DNA from: Tetrastigma voinierianum | Lineage: Eukaryota > Streptophyta > Magnoliopsida > Vitales > Vitaceae | DNA length: 64,000 nucleotides | NCBI GenBank assembly: GCA_016808115.1 | Contig: JAEQBH010002185.1 | Coordinates: 248,001 to 312,000 of the forward strand | Direction: 5' to 3' | In this document: positions 47,755 to 59,293 of the stretch, one piece after another | Position numbering within the stretch: position 1 is the stretch's first letter | Layout of the letters: the number at the start of each line of letters is the position of its first letter | Program-made: the position numbers and the translations under genes | The notes under the pieces: generated by a model | Databases searched by the model: none | The model's input: the letters and a program-made list of their open reading frames with translations, nothing else | Told to the model about the DNA's origin: nothing

Positions 47755-48515
47755 TTTTGGGATATATCGACAAAATATCGTCGATATATCGGTTATCAGA
47801 CGACTTCGACATGATATCCTTAATCAATAATCGATTGAGGGATATTTTGAGGATTTATCAATAATATCTTAATTTTTTCGGTGATAAATCGATTTTTCAT
47901 CGATTTTTCGATAATATCGATGGTCAAAGAGAGTCAAACCTCTCTCTCAAAAAATACTCCTCTTGTGGGATTTGATCCCCTTCAACTAGGCCAACTTCTT
48001 CTCATACTAATACATTTGCAAAATTACTTTATATATCCAACCATTTATTTTATTGAAAATGTTTTAATAAGTCTTTTTTTATCTTTTATATATTAGTTTA
48101 ATTTATTAAATTTATTGAACAAAGTTAACTTAATTAAATTATAATTTTATATCAAATATTTTATTTCTTTCATTATTGATTTTCTTAAAAAATTACTATC
48201 ACTTTTTTTTTCGTGTTAATATTTTTTCTTTTTCAAAATACTATATATAAAAATAATTTTATTTTTTAATAAAAAAATATAAATATAGTAAAGAAATTAA
48301 AAAAAAAATCAAAAAACTAATTTATATTACCATTGCTAAACTTTCAAAATAACTTTGATATATAAATTAAAAATATTTGAATAATTTTCAATTACTGATA
48401 TTTGTATAAAAATATTAATTGATATATCCCCGATATATCTTTGATATATCCGATATATCCTTAAAATCCAATGTCAATATAATAAAATTGGCTTAGATAT
48501 TTTCATCACTCCGTG
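47755..48515. mobile_element. ATATCG-rich element, copy B
   Basis: Left end GGGATATATCGAC with TCGTCGATATATCG. The right end, reverse-complemented, is GTGATGAAAATATC with GGATATATCGGATATATC. About 760 bp and noncoding. Ends match copy A at 21600 and 27322. Confidence 0.55.
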
Positions 48516-50129
48516 TCTTTAGACCCCTCATTTATTAGTCATTATATGCTACTTGTGCCACATGTTAGATCACTACAACGAGGTGATTTGGTTTTGAAAG
48601 TCCTCAAAGGATTGAGCAGTGACTTTAGGGAAGTTCAAACCCACCTAGAGTAGATCTTACATTACTTCAGAGAGAAATTTGGCTTCCAAAGTCTTTGCAT
48701 GTTTGATGGACTTAGATAATAGATTCAGAGTCAGTGTGGATCGACTAAAGAATTTTTACGTTTGAAACCATGGTCGTAGGATAGGTGACCATCATTTAAG
48801 TTAGCCATATACCTTATCACCTGTTAATCACATTTTGACCATTGTTAACCCATTGAGCCTCGCGTGAGCATTTCGGCCTTTCTCTTATAGCCTTGCTTAC
48901 CTTTTCATACCTAGGATAAGGGCTCACTAGTTTGTGGATGCCTTAGTTTAGGGATCTATGAGTTATGGACACATTGACAGATTCTTTACATCAACTTACC
49001 ATATTCACTTCATTGTTTACGCTCAGTTCACAATTTACATGTTTTATTTTTTCTTTATCGACGCATTGTCATTCTTTCCCACTTAGATTGGTGATCTATT
49101 CACCTTATTGCATAGGGTTTGTCATATCGTCCCTTCACTCATTCCATTGACACTTATTCGGAGACCTTTAGTTTAAGAGGCTTATGTCATTTCATCGGAG
49201 TTGGTTTATTGCACCTTAACTCTTGGAGATATATTTGTTCATTATCATATCAGTTTGTTTCTGGTTTATTTTATTCAGTTTATGTGCAAAAAACAAAAAA
49301 CAAAAAAAAAAAAAGAAAAAAAAGAGAAAAAATGTGCACGTGCATGTATTCAGTATCAATATTTCTTGAGTATGTATACAGATTTATGATGATCATCGTT
49401 TTGAGTTTATGTATTACTTATGAGAGTTTGTATGTGAGCTTCTCGAGATCCTAGTATCATATGCTTACTTTGAGATCTTATTAGTGGTATGTGAGACGAA
49501 TGATCCTCTCCTAGGGGCTCCATGTCAGTGTCATATTCATCATCCCATCTATTGATGACATGTCTTTTCCATGAAGTGATTTGGGTAGACTTATCATATC
49601 ATCATCAGTATTTTTTTTTCTACTATTATCTATCTTCTTGACTTTATACCTCTCATTTTCACATTTCTCACCCTTATACGTTTATTGATTTTGAGTATGA
49701 TGTTTCACTATACAACCTTGTCCTTTTACCTATCTCAACACTTGTTACACTTTTAGTGTCACGTCATTATCACCATATCCATTAGATGTCCTTGTGTCCA
49801 TGGCTCATTAGACTTCTTATGAAAGTGGCATTCCACACATGAGGGCACGCGGTTGATCCTTAGGTATTTGAGCCTAGTTTCTTTTCAATTCTTTATCACC
49901 TTAAGCCAACATTACGATCCATGTCGTAAGACCACCTTAAGGCCATGAGATCCTATGTTTTCTTTGACAACATCTACTTGGATAGGTAATTGAGACTTGG
50001 TTATTATTTAGACATTATTATGTTGCTTTTTCTAGGAGATGTCTAACTAGTGTTCGAATTTGTTTATAGTTGTGTTTCTGGATGACCCAAGGTTGCCTCT
50101 CTTTATTGATGAATGCATGGATTTTGATT
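48516..50129. other. LARD internal region, noncoding
   Basis: No ORF with recognisable content. Includes an A-rich run at about 49287-49332. Confidence 0.45.
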
Positions 50130-50645
50130 GATTTCTCGACACTATGGAGCATTATATGCCATATTGGGGTATACCCTATCTGTCAGGATCATTTAGAGTT
50201 GTTGGTTTATGTGGACAAATTCTTGCTGAGAAGTTAAGCCATATTTGGATATTTTAGGGTTTCATCACGCCTCTATTGGATGTCATACATTTCATATTGG
50301 GGCATATCCCTTATATATCGGGATCATATGAAGTTTGTTTCTTTGTTTGTGCAGACAGTCTTTATCGAGAGGATGAGCCTTGTTATGACATTTTCGAGAT
50401 TTCATCATGTTTTTATTAGATGTCACACTAGGGCATATACCCTACATGTCAGGATCATCTGGAGTTTGTTGGTTTATGCAGACAATTCTTGTTGAGGATA
50501 TAAGTCTTGTTATGACATTTTTGAACTTCATCATGTTTATGTTAAATGTCACACTGGGGCACACCCCCTTAGTTATCAGGAGCATTTGGAGGTGGTTGGT
50601 TTATGTAGAAAGTTTCCATTGAGAAGATGAGCCTCATTATGACAT
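50130..50645 (+). repeat. Tandem repeat, about 130-bp unit, four copies
   Basis: Units begin near 50163, 50296, 50428 and 50555. Each carries TRGGGCATAYCCC, CAGGATCAT, TTGGTTTATG.AGACA and AGCCTTGTTATGACATTTT. Divergence between units is substantial. Confidence 0.75.
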
Positions 50646-51379
50646 TTTAGGCAGATGTCATCCTAGAGCATTTTTCCCCATTCGTTGAGATTATATGATC
50701 TTTAGAGATGTGTAGATGGATTTTGCTGTGAATGATCTTCATTGAGACGTTTTTTGCTTCGGTATTATTTATTCAGTGGATCTTTGTTAGGCCATGCAAG
50801 TTGGTGGACATTTCTCATGTGTTTTTTTCGTCCATTGTCGAGGTTATTATAGGACAATCTGTCTTTTGTGTCTCGAGGTTTCAAAGTCAGATTCCACTTA
50901 TATTTATAGTAAGACTTTTTGAGTTGATGGCAAGAGTTATTCATTTTGGATGTCTTGGGCATTTTTCAGTTCTCAATAGGCATTCATGATAGATACACAT
51001 GCTCATATTATTCCTGATGATATGGATGGTTCGACTTTTGAGCACAATGTTGATTGCCTAGAGTCACCTCGGATATCCACTCGATGTGATGTTCCACTTG
51101 CCATATTAGGGCTTATCCTCCTTTTTCATTGATGAGATGATTTGGATTCACTAACAATCATTTGTCAATCCCTATTTTATTAGGGGATCACTCTTACATT
51201 GATACCAGTGTTCTCGAGATACACAGAGTCACTCATATATATTTCGACATTTGACTTTCATTTATGCCCAGATGAGGATTTCTGCTTGATTGTTTATGAG
51301 GTAGGACTTATCTTGCAGCGTATTTACGCCCTCATCAATTTTAGGCTTCAGTTACGCCTTTTTGCCTATCTTTTTTAGA
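50646..51379. other. LARD internal region between the two tandem arrays
   Basis: No gene or repeat recognised. Confidence 0.4.
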
Positions 51380-54300
51380 TTTCAAGCGTTCATACTTCGC
51401 CTTTGCTATCTCCATTTTCAAATTTCAGGCATTCAGATTTCGCCTTTGGAGTCTTCATTTTTAGATTTCATGTGTTCAGACTTTGCCTTTGATGTCTTCA
51501 TTTTTTGAATTTTAAGCGTTTGGACATCGCCTTTGCTATCTTCATTTTGGATTACAGGCGTTCAAACTTCCCTTTGTTGACTTTAGTTTGGATTTCAGGC
51601 GTTCAAACTTCGCCTTTTCTACCTTCATTTTGGGTTACAAGCATTTAGACTTCGCCTTTGTTGTCTTCAGTTTGGATTTCAAGCTTTTAAACTTTGCCTT
51701 CTTCATTTTGGGTTTCAGGAGTTCAGACTTCGCCTTTGTTGTCTTCATTTTAAATTACAGACGTTCAGACTTTGCCTTTGCTATCTTCAAATTGAATTGT
51801 AAAACTTGAGAAAAATCGACTTTTTCTAAAAAAAAAGGCAAAACAGTAATTTGCCGCTTTTTACAAGTTGAAAACCTAAAATTTTTATAGATCTCGGATG
51901 GCAAAACGAACCTCACTGTTGGAATCATCTCGTGAGATTTAGTTACTCAAACGAATTTCATTGAATTCCAAGACAGTCGGATTTTCACATTTTTTTGGGT
52001 GACAGGTGTCTAATGACTCTTAGGAGGGAGATTTTTACGAAAGTCTCGGAAGTTGGGAAATGACTTAAGTTAAGTTCATAAAAAATAATGTGGACTTGAA
52101 CTGAGATGAAATAAATTGTTTCGGGACAGAGACGAACCCAAGCAGGTGTGGACACGTGGCACGATGTGGGCTATTCCCTTAACTTAAACTTAAGTTAGAA
52201 CAAAAGGGGGAGTTAGGGCAAAAAGAGCCATTTTTTCCCTAGTTTGACCGAGAGAGAGAGAGAGAGAGAGAAGGGAGGGAGAAGGAGCACCAAACTTCTC
52301 TCTAATATCTACGGAGTTCCGTTGGTCGGTTTTTGTTAGGCTAAGAATGAAAGTTCATCGCATCGACGAGGGCTACGCGTGGGTACCGAAAACACGGGAT
52401 TTCTTTGAGGATCCAAATGAGGATGTCGGGAAATCAAAAGTTTTGGGTTAGGGAAGTGTCCACCAGGCTTCCTAAAGTTTCTTCTACGCTCTAAGAGGTA
52501 GAGAATTCTTCTTACTTGGGTTTATTTTCCATTTTTGGGTTGGAAATGGTCGGATGCTCGAGTTCCTATCAGGTGTCCTTTGCTTAGGCGAACTGTGCTT
52601 CACTTAGGCGAGGATAAGGAGCTTCCCTAAGAAGAAAGGTGTGTTTGCCTAGGCGAAGGGGTCCGCCTAGGCGTGGGTATGTACGCTTAGGCCAGCCCGA
52701 GGACAGAAAATGTGGAGTTTTGGTTTACTTTGAGCAGGGGTGTTCTTTCGCCTAGGTGGACCCACTTCACCCAGGAGCAAGGTAGGCTACGCCCCCAGGG
52801 TAGGCGCGATTGGCTGAGCTGTGTTTATGGCTTTGTTTAAAGGTCGATCTCGCGGCGGTTTATGTGTTGTGGCTTGCTTCGAGGCCATTATATGACTTGT
52901 TTGAGAGTGTCATTGCTTGACTAAGGAGTGACATGTTTGGATGTCAATATGTGTGTTCTAATGTATTGGCGTGTGATGAGTTTATGTATGCAAATGACCA
53001 TTACATGGCTTGATTGTGTGCCTGTCATTGCTTGAACATAAAATGACATGTTGTATGTTGATGTTGATATATGTGTGCATAATACATTGACATGAATGAA
53101 ATGATGTATGGAAGTCATATGAAGGTGATGTGATTGTCTACTTGTTACCGGTGTGGTAATGGATTAGTTTTGTCGTCGGCATTCATTATACATGTGACAT
53201 GATATAACATGCAATGGTGCATGTGCATTATATGCAGGGGACATCGCATTGAGGTAGGTGTCATGGTTATAATCAACAACTAACGTTTGGTGTTTGATTA
53301 GGTGGGCTCGAATACCGTTGGACGATGTCAACCAGTCGCACGATTAAGTAAGCGATAAAGAAAACTTTTGTCGGGTAATAGCAAGCAGGGATAGACACCC
53401 CCTTGAGTGAAAGACTCGTTATTTATGATTAGACATAATTTAAATGGTGAAAGCCCGTGAAAGTGTCTAGGCGTGCGAAGCCTACGTTGGGACACCAAAA
53501 TTCGTTACCCATAAAAGACACATTAGTTTTGTATATAAATGATCATTGGGGTATAACATCGAAAAAGCTTTTGCTTTGAAAACAAATGAATTTGTTTTGT
53601 AAAATGATCATTGGATGTAATCCACAAATGATAGATTTTATCACACATGGGCTTTGGCATTATGTGATAGGAGTCGGTAAAGACTCGGGTGTGATGAGAG
53701 TCGGTAAGGACTCGGGGCATGGTACATGATTGAGTCTCATCTCATTTCATGCATGACATGTAGGATTCCATAGTAGAAATTGCATGGTTTTACTTGGAAT
53801 GTGAATGTGAATGTGTGGAACATGATCATTGCATATGCAATTAGGTGGAGAGTAGCCTCTATAGAAAATATTCTCTACTGGGCGTGGTTCACCCTTTATG
53901 GGAAAACATTTCAGGTGCAGGGTGTACATCGATGGACGAAGCTCATTCGAGGCCGCAATTGTGAAGAAGGCCAACATGTGGCTTTGATAAATCTTTTTGT
54001 AAAACTTTGGAACAATCTAGTTCCGGTATGGAATAATGGTAAGAGAGCCGTGATTGAACTCTTACGGACTGTTTTAAATATAATTTCACATATTTTTAAC
54101 ATAAATATGGATGAAGGGATCCCAGTAAATGGGGCATAACGAGGTGGTATCGAGTTACTCGGTATCCACAGGTATTTGATACTAGTTTGGTGTCAAAGCT
54201 TAGGTATACGATTACCTAAGGTAGTATTTCCATGGGTTGACAGTTGGTTAATGGGACCCCCGAGTTTTGGGGAGTCATAGAATTTCAGGCGTTCAGACTT

Positions 54301-55870
54301 TGTCTTTGCCTTCTTTATTTTGGGTTTCAGGCGTTCAAATTTCACCTTTGCTATCTTCATTTTGGATTACAGGCATTCAGACTTCGCCTTTGCTGTCTTC
54401 ATTGTACATTACAGGCGTTCAGAAGTTGCCTTTGTTGTCTTCAATTTGAATTTCAAGCGTTAAGACATTGCCTTTGCCTTCTTTATTTTGGGTTTTAGGC
54501 GTTCAGACTTCGCCTTTGCTATCTTCATTTTGGATTATAAGCATTCAGACTTCGCCTTTACTGTCTTCATTTTAGATTACAGGCGTTAAGACTTCGCTTT
54601 TGTTGTCTTTAGTTTGGATTTCAAGCGTTCATAATTCGCCTTTGCCTTCTTCATTATGGGCTTTAGGCGTTCAGATTTCGCCTTTGCTATCTTTATTTTA
54701 GATTATAAGCATTCAGACTTCACCTTTGTTGTCTTCATTTTAGATTACAAGCGTTCAGACGTCACATTTACTATCTTCAATTTGGATTACAGGCGTTTAG
54801 ACTTTGCCTTTGACATCTTCATTTTGGATTACAGGCGTTCCAACTTCACCTTTGATGTCTTCATTTTAGATTTCAGGTATCCAGATTTCTCCTTTGTTGA
54901 CTTCATTTTGGATTTCAGGCGTTCAAACTTCACCTTTGTAGTCTTCATTTTTAAATTTTGGGCATTTAGATTTCGCCTTTGCATTCATTTTTGGATTTCA
55001 AGAATCAAATTTCGCCTTTTTGTTCTCTTTATATTTGGATTTCAACCTTTCAGACTTCGCCTTTGCTGTCTTCATTTTGGATTTCAGGTGTTCAAACTTC
55101 CCTTTTGTTGTTTTCATTTTAGATTTGAGGCGTTCAGATTTTGCCTTTGCAGTCTTCATTTTGGATTTTAAGCATTCAGATTTCGCCTTTGCAGTCTTTC
55201 TTCCAGATTTCTAGCATTCAGACTTCACCTTTGCCCTCTTCACTTTGGATTTTAGGCATTCAAACTTCACCTTTTGATGTCTTCATTTTGGATTACAGGT
55301 GTTCAGACTTCACCTTAGCTATCTTCATTTTGGATTTTAGGCGTTCAGACTTCACCTTTACTATCTTAATTTTTGTTTATAAGCACTCAGACTTCGCCTT
55401 TGCTTTCTTTATTTTAGATTTTTGGTGTCCAGACTTCGCCTATGCTGTCTTTATTTTGGATTTCATGGGTTTAGACTTCGCCTTTACTTTCTTTGTTGTT
55501 TGGATTTTAAGCATTTAGACTTCGTATATGCTCGTCTTTATTTTGAATTAGGCGTTCAGACTTCGCCTTTGCTTTTTTTGGATTTGGGTGTTCATACTTT
55601 TCCTTCTCATTATGGATCAAATGTTCAGACTTCATATGTATCAAAGTTACTAGCATCACAGTTCAGACCTTCAGATTTCTTCTTTTGCAGATCAGGCGTT
55701 CAAACTTTGCCTTTATATGGATTAGATGTTTAGACTTCGTCTACATCACATTTTCTACATTGCAATTTAAACTTCATCTTCTACATATCGAATGCTCAGA
55801 CTTTGCCTTTTTTTTTGATCATCTTGGATCAGACATATATGTTTTATCTATATCATGCCTCCATCTTTAG
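51380..55870 (+). repeat. 42-bp minisatellite array, split by a solo LTR
   Basis: About 40 imperfect copies of a 42-bp unit, GCGTTCAGACTTCGCCTTTG followed by CTATCTTCATTTTGGATTACAG. About ten copies lie at 51380-51797 and the rest at 54280-55700, decaying towards 55870. The starts 54289, 54331, 54373 and 54415 are exactly 42 apart. As 42 is divisible by three, stop-free frames run across many units, the longest being 171 codons, but they reflect the repeat and not a gene. Confidence 0.95.
51798..54279 (+). repeat. Solo LTR inside the minisatellite
   Basis: About 2.48 kb, starting TGTAAAACTTGAG and ending GGGGAGTCATA. GAATT flanks it on both sides, with one T shared at the left junction. Removing it restores an unbroken repeat unit (AATTGAATTTCAGGCG). 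It contains (GA)n at 52251-52272 and a cluster of CTTAGGCG/CCTAGGCG words at 52580-52760. Same family as 39854-41979. Confidence 0.85.
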
Positions 55871-56562
55871 TTTAGACACGGAGATTTCATCTTCATATGT
55901 TGTCTTAGATCGCCATTCACTGTTGTTAATTTCTCGGTGATGTTTTGAGCCTCCTTGTCGGTTGCGATTTTAGGCTTCTTCTCCTTACCCATGCCTTGCA
56001 GAGATATTGATATCACTATTCACAGACAATAGCATTGCCCATCTTGATCATATGGCTTCTTTTGGTTGTTTCACTTTACATTGGCTAGTTTGTGAGTTTC
56101 TCATGAGTCTACATATGCCCATTCCGGAGTTCTTATCAGCATGCCATTTGCTTTCATAGCTCATTCTCTTATTGGTTTCACCATTTTGTTGAATGTTCAC
56201 GATTTTGTGTTAGTATGACGGGTGTTGATTGATACCTCAATGCACATGACCATTCTAACACCTATGGACAAGTCGACTTCCACTTGCTTAAGATTTCGAT
56301 GCAGGTTTTGCCTATGAGAGGACCTTCTTGGAAGGAGCTTGGATCTATATCATGACTTTGTTGGCCTATATGTTGTCTTGTTCTTTTATTGTTTGCTCTT
56401 AAGGTGTCTAGAGCATTCTAGCCTTTGCTTTGGTGATTTAGGGAGGGGGTGGTCTCCTCGTTCTTCGACAAAGTTCACTTCATTTAACTTATTGTTCAAT
56501 TCCACTACACTTCACTATTCACATTCGTTGCACTCGTGAACTCTGTCAAAGATGGACATATT
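55871..56562 (+). other. LARD 3' internal region
   Basis: Noncoding. AAAGATGGA just before 56563 is the only candidate polypurine tract, and it is weak. Confidence 0.4.
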
Positions 56563-56768
56563 TGTAGACCTTCATTTGAGAGCCTTCTTGTCTTTTATCC
56601 TCTTGTTTTGGCCTTGAAAAATGTTTTTTTTTTTATTTGGAGCCAAGTGTAGGCTAGAGAGGTGACCAAGTGGGGGGTGAAGATGGCCTAATAGATTTGT
56701 CTTGGAGTATAAAACGCAAGAGAAGTCTTTCTTGGAGGAGATGGCACCTAAAATAAAAGAGGTCACCC

Positions 56769-56773
<5 letters not shown>

Positions 56774-56845
<72 letters not shown>
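56774..56845. repeat. (GA)n microsatellite, about 36 units
   Basis: Uninterrupted AG dinucleotide run. The corresponding place in the 5' LTR (about 38383-38390) has only three or four units. Confidence 0.97.
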
Positions 56846-56848
<3 letters not shown>

Positions 56849-57507
56849 GAGTGTGTCTTGGAAATGAAGAAAATGGAAAATGATGGAAGAGAAGAAAAAA
56901 AAAGACTAGAAAGCTTGAAGTAAAGAGAAAGGGAGAGAAATAAAATAAGTTTTTGTCATTTCTATTATTATTTATTGTTTTCATAGTTATTTTTTTATAC
57001 ATTTTGAGCATATTTCCATTTTATTTGGATAGATTAACTTTGTTTTCCTTATTTATTTATGTTTTTACGTCATAATTTGTGTTTTTAGTCATTTTTCAAC
57101 CTTAGTATTTATTGGCCACTTTTTGACCAAAATTTCCAGGCCACGTTCCAACTGGAATTCCCAAATTTCGGCTACTCATCACCTTTAGAATAACTCAACC
57201 CATTAATTGATTAATTAATCTTTAAATTAGCCCAAACCAAACTCAACCAATTAGTTTATTGGTTCAACACATTCACTTAAACACAAATAAAGCCCCAACC
57301 CACTAACCTTTTGAGCCCACAATCAGACTCAACCCATTCACTTAAGCCAAAGCCTCACTCACATACACTATCATGCACATTCATACATATTATCACTTAT
57401 CTTTTACATCTACATACTCCCATGCACCCTCACACACACTCTCATGTACCCTCACACACACTATTACTCTCACTCACCCACACATGCACTAAACTCATAA
57501 TTTATAA

Positions 57508-57917
57508 TTTTTTTTTAAAGAAAAGATATGTATATACATTAAATAGTAGAAAGGTGAATGTCCTCAGCTATTACATGACGAAGAAACTGAGGTGTCTCGG
57601 TCCAGTCTCTATGGTCATTCCATGTGAGGGCCTTTTTGGCTAGAGTATCTACAGTTATATTTGTTGTTCGAGTTACATGAGAAATCATAAATTGCTTCCC
57701 AACACATAGGGACCTGCAATCATCCATCAAAATACCATATTCGATAGGTCACTTTGAGCCATATGGAATTCGTCGTGCACTATTTTTGCGTCAACCTCTA
57801 TAATCACTCTTTGTTCTCGAAGGTCTTGTAACTGGAATGCTGCTTCCCTAAGGCCCATAGTTTCCGCTTTTGTAGTTGAGGGGTTGCCTTTGATGGTCAT
57901 GGTCCTACATCTTAAAA
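57508..57917 (-). mobile_element. 5'-truncated LINE fragment with RNase H relic
   Basis: About 400 bp absent from the 5' LTR, which runs straight across this point at 39070. On the minus strand two overlapping frames, split by one frameshift near 57728, give KAETMGLREAAFQLQDL, VIIEVDAKIV, DDCRSL, then SHVTRTTNITVDTLAKKAL. This is the RVT_3-type RNase H at the end of plant LINE ORF2. A T-run at 57508-57517 would be the poly(A) tail. Confidence 0.75.
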
Positions 57918-59293
57918 AATGGATTATGTCACTTTTTTTTTCTATTGTAAATAAAAAATTAAATAAAATCACATTCGATGTTTTAACTTTTAACCTTCAA
58001 TTTGAAGGTAAGCAACCCCATCACTATAATAGATTCTCTTTAATGTTTTATTTATTTTTTTTCCAAATTTCTTAAACCAAAATAAAATTTTCTAAATAAA
58101 AAATGATTCTTTTCAAATGTCCCAATTTGCAAAATTCAAGTCCATTTTAAAATTCAAATCCCCGATTTTAAAATTTAAGTGTCTTAATTCTAAAATTCAA
58201 GTCTCTTAATTTCTAATTTCTAATTTCAATTTTTTAAAGTTTCCAATTTCAAAATTGCAAATTCTTTAATTTCAAATTTAAGTGTCATAATGTCAAAATT
58301 CAAAGTCTGAATTTTGATTTCAAATTTTTTAGTTCGATTTCAAAATTGGTAATTACAGTGAGTCGATTTCGATTTCGATTTCAAATTTCGATTTCAAATT
58401 TTAAATCTGAGTGCAATTTAGTCAAATGTTATTTCAAATTCAATTCCCCAATTTTTAATTTCAATTTCAAATTTATAAATTACCCAAATCTCAAATTTCT
58501 AAATCCTCAATTTCAAGATTCAAATGGCATAATTTCAAATTTCTAAATTCCAAAAATTTCAAATCCAATCTAAAAATCATCAATTTCCAAAATTTCAATT
58601 TCTAACTTCTCATTTTCAAATTTTCAATTTTAAATCAATTTTCAAAAATTTCAATCACATGATTAATTCTATAATTCCAATAAAATTAAATCTTATGGTG
58701 TTACTTTGTGTAAAAGATAAATGTGTTTGGGTAGGGCCAGCATCCCATATGTCATTTGAATAAACAATTTGACATCCAATTTATGACCATATTTATAATT
58801 GATTGTGAATATTTTGTATTTTATTATTGCATTAATATTGTTTCTAATTTATAGCGTTTTAGACATGCTGTTCATGTACATATTTTTCTCATATAACTTT
58901 GTTTGTTTATTTATTTGTCTATTTATTTATATATGTTTAGTGTGTTATTGTATTGTTATTGTTTGTTTTTTGTATTGATTGATTGATTAATTAAAAGTCG
59001 TATTTTCCTTAATTTGTGTAGTAGAATCGGCTTTAAGAACTGGGGAGTCTTGTGCTTGTTCACCGTACGCCAGATAATTGACGTCACTGATCTTAGGCCC
59101 ATGTTTTCACTACCGACCTGTTTTTATTAGAGTCGCGTTTAGAGTTTTTTAATTTCTTTATTTTGTTTTAAACTTAAAAATAAAGCAAAATAAGATATAA
59201 CTCCAAACAGTTTTTAAAATTGATTTTTAAAAATAAAAATGAGTTTCACCCTTTTAATAACGCAAAATTATGTAAAAAAATATGGGGTCTACA

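Larger units (their letters stand above)
38152..59293 (+). mobile_element. Large non-autonomous LTR retrotransposon (LARD-like, Tat/Athila type) with nested insertions
   Basis: Two direct LTRs (38152-42552 and 56563-59293) share long stretches. These start at ATTTGAG(G/A)GC(A/C)TTCTTGTCTTTT and end at AAAAAAATRTGG.GTC.A. A PBS-like TGGCTCCGTTGGGGAC follows the left LTR. The 14 kb between them shows no gag, RT or integrase motif. It contains two unrelated tandem arrays, a small tandem LTR element, an ATATCG element and a solo LTR. No matching target duplication was found, so joining both LTRs into one element is inference. Confidence 0.6.
56563..59293 (+). repeat. 3' LTR of the LARD
   Basis: Starts TGTAGACCTTCATTTGAG and ends GGGGTCTACA. 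Longer than the 5' copy because of a (GA)n expansion and a LINE fragment insertion. The segment 58100-58640 repeats the CAATTTCAAAATTCAAG-type tract of the other LTR. Confidence 0.8.

Noticed and set aside
54244..55518. Long open frames of 84-171 codons as repetitive protein genes
   Set aside because: They follow the 42-bp minisatellite in several frames at once, and no start context or promoter was seen.
51380..55870. CRISPR-like array
   Set aside because: Units are contiguous with no unique spacers, and the genome is plant nuclear. It is a minisatellite.
56702..57011. RE-repeat and SL-repeat frames
   Set aside because: Produced by the (GA)n microsatellite on the two strands.
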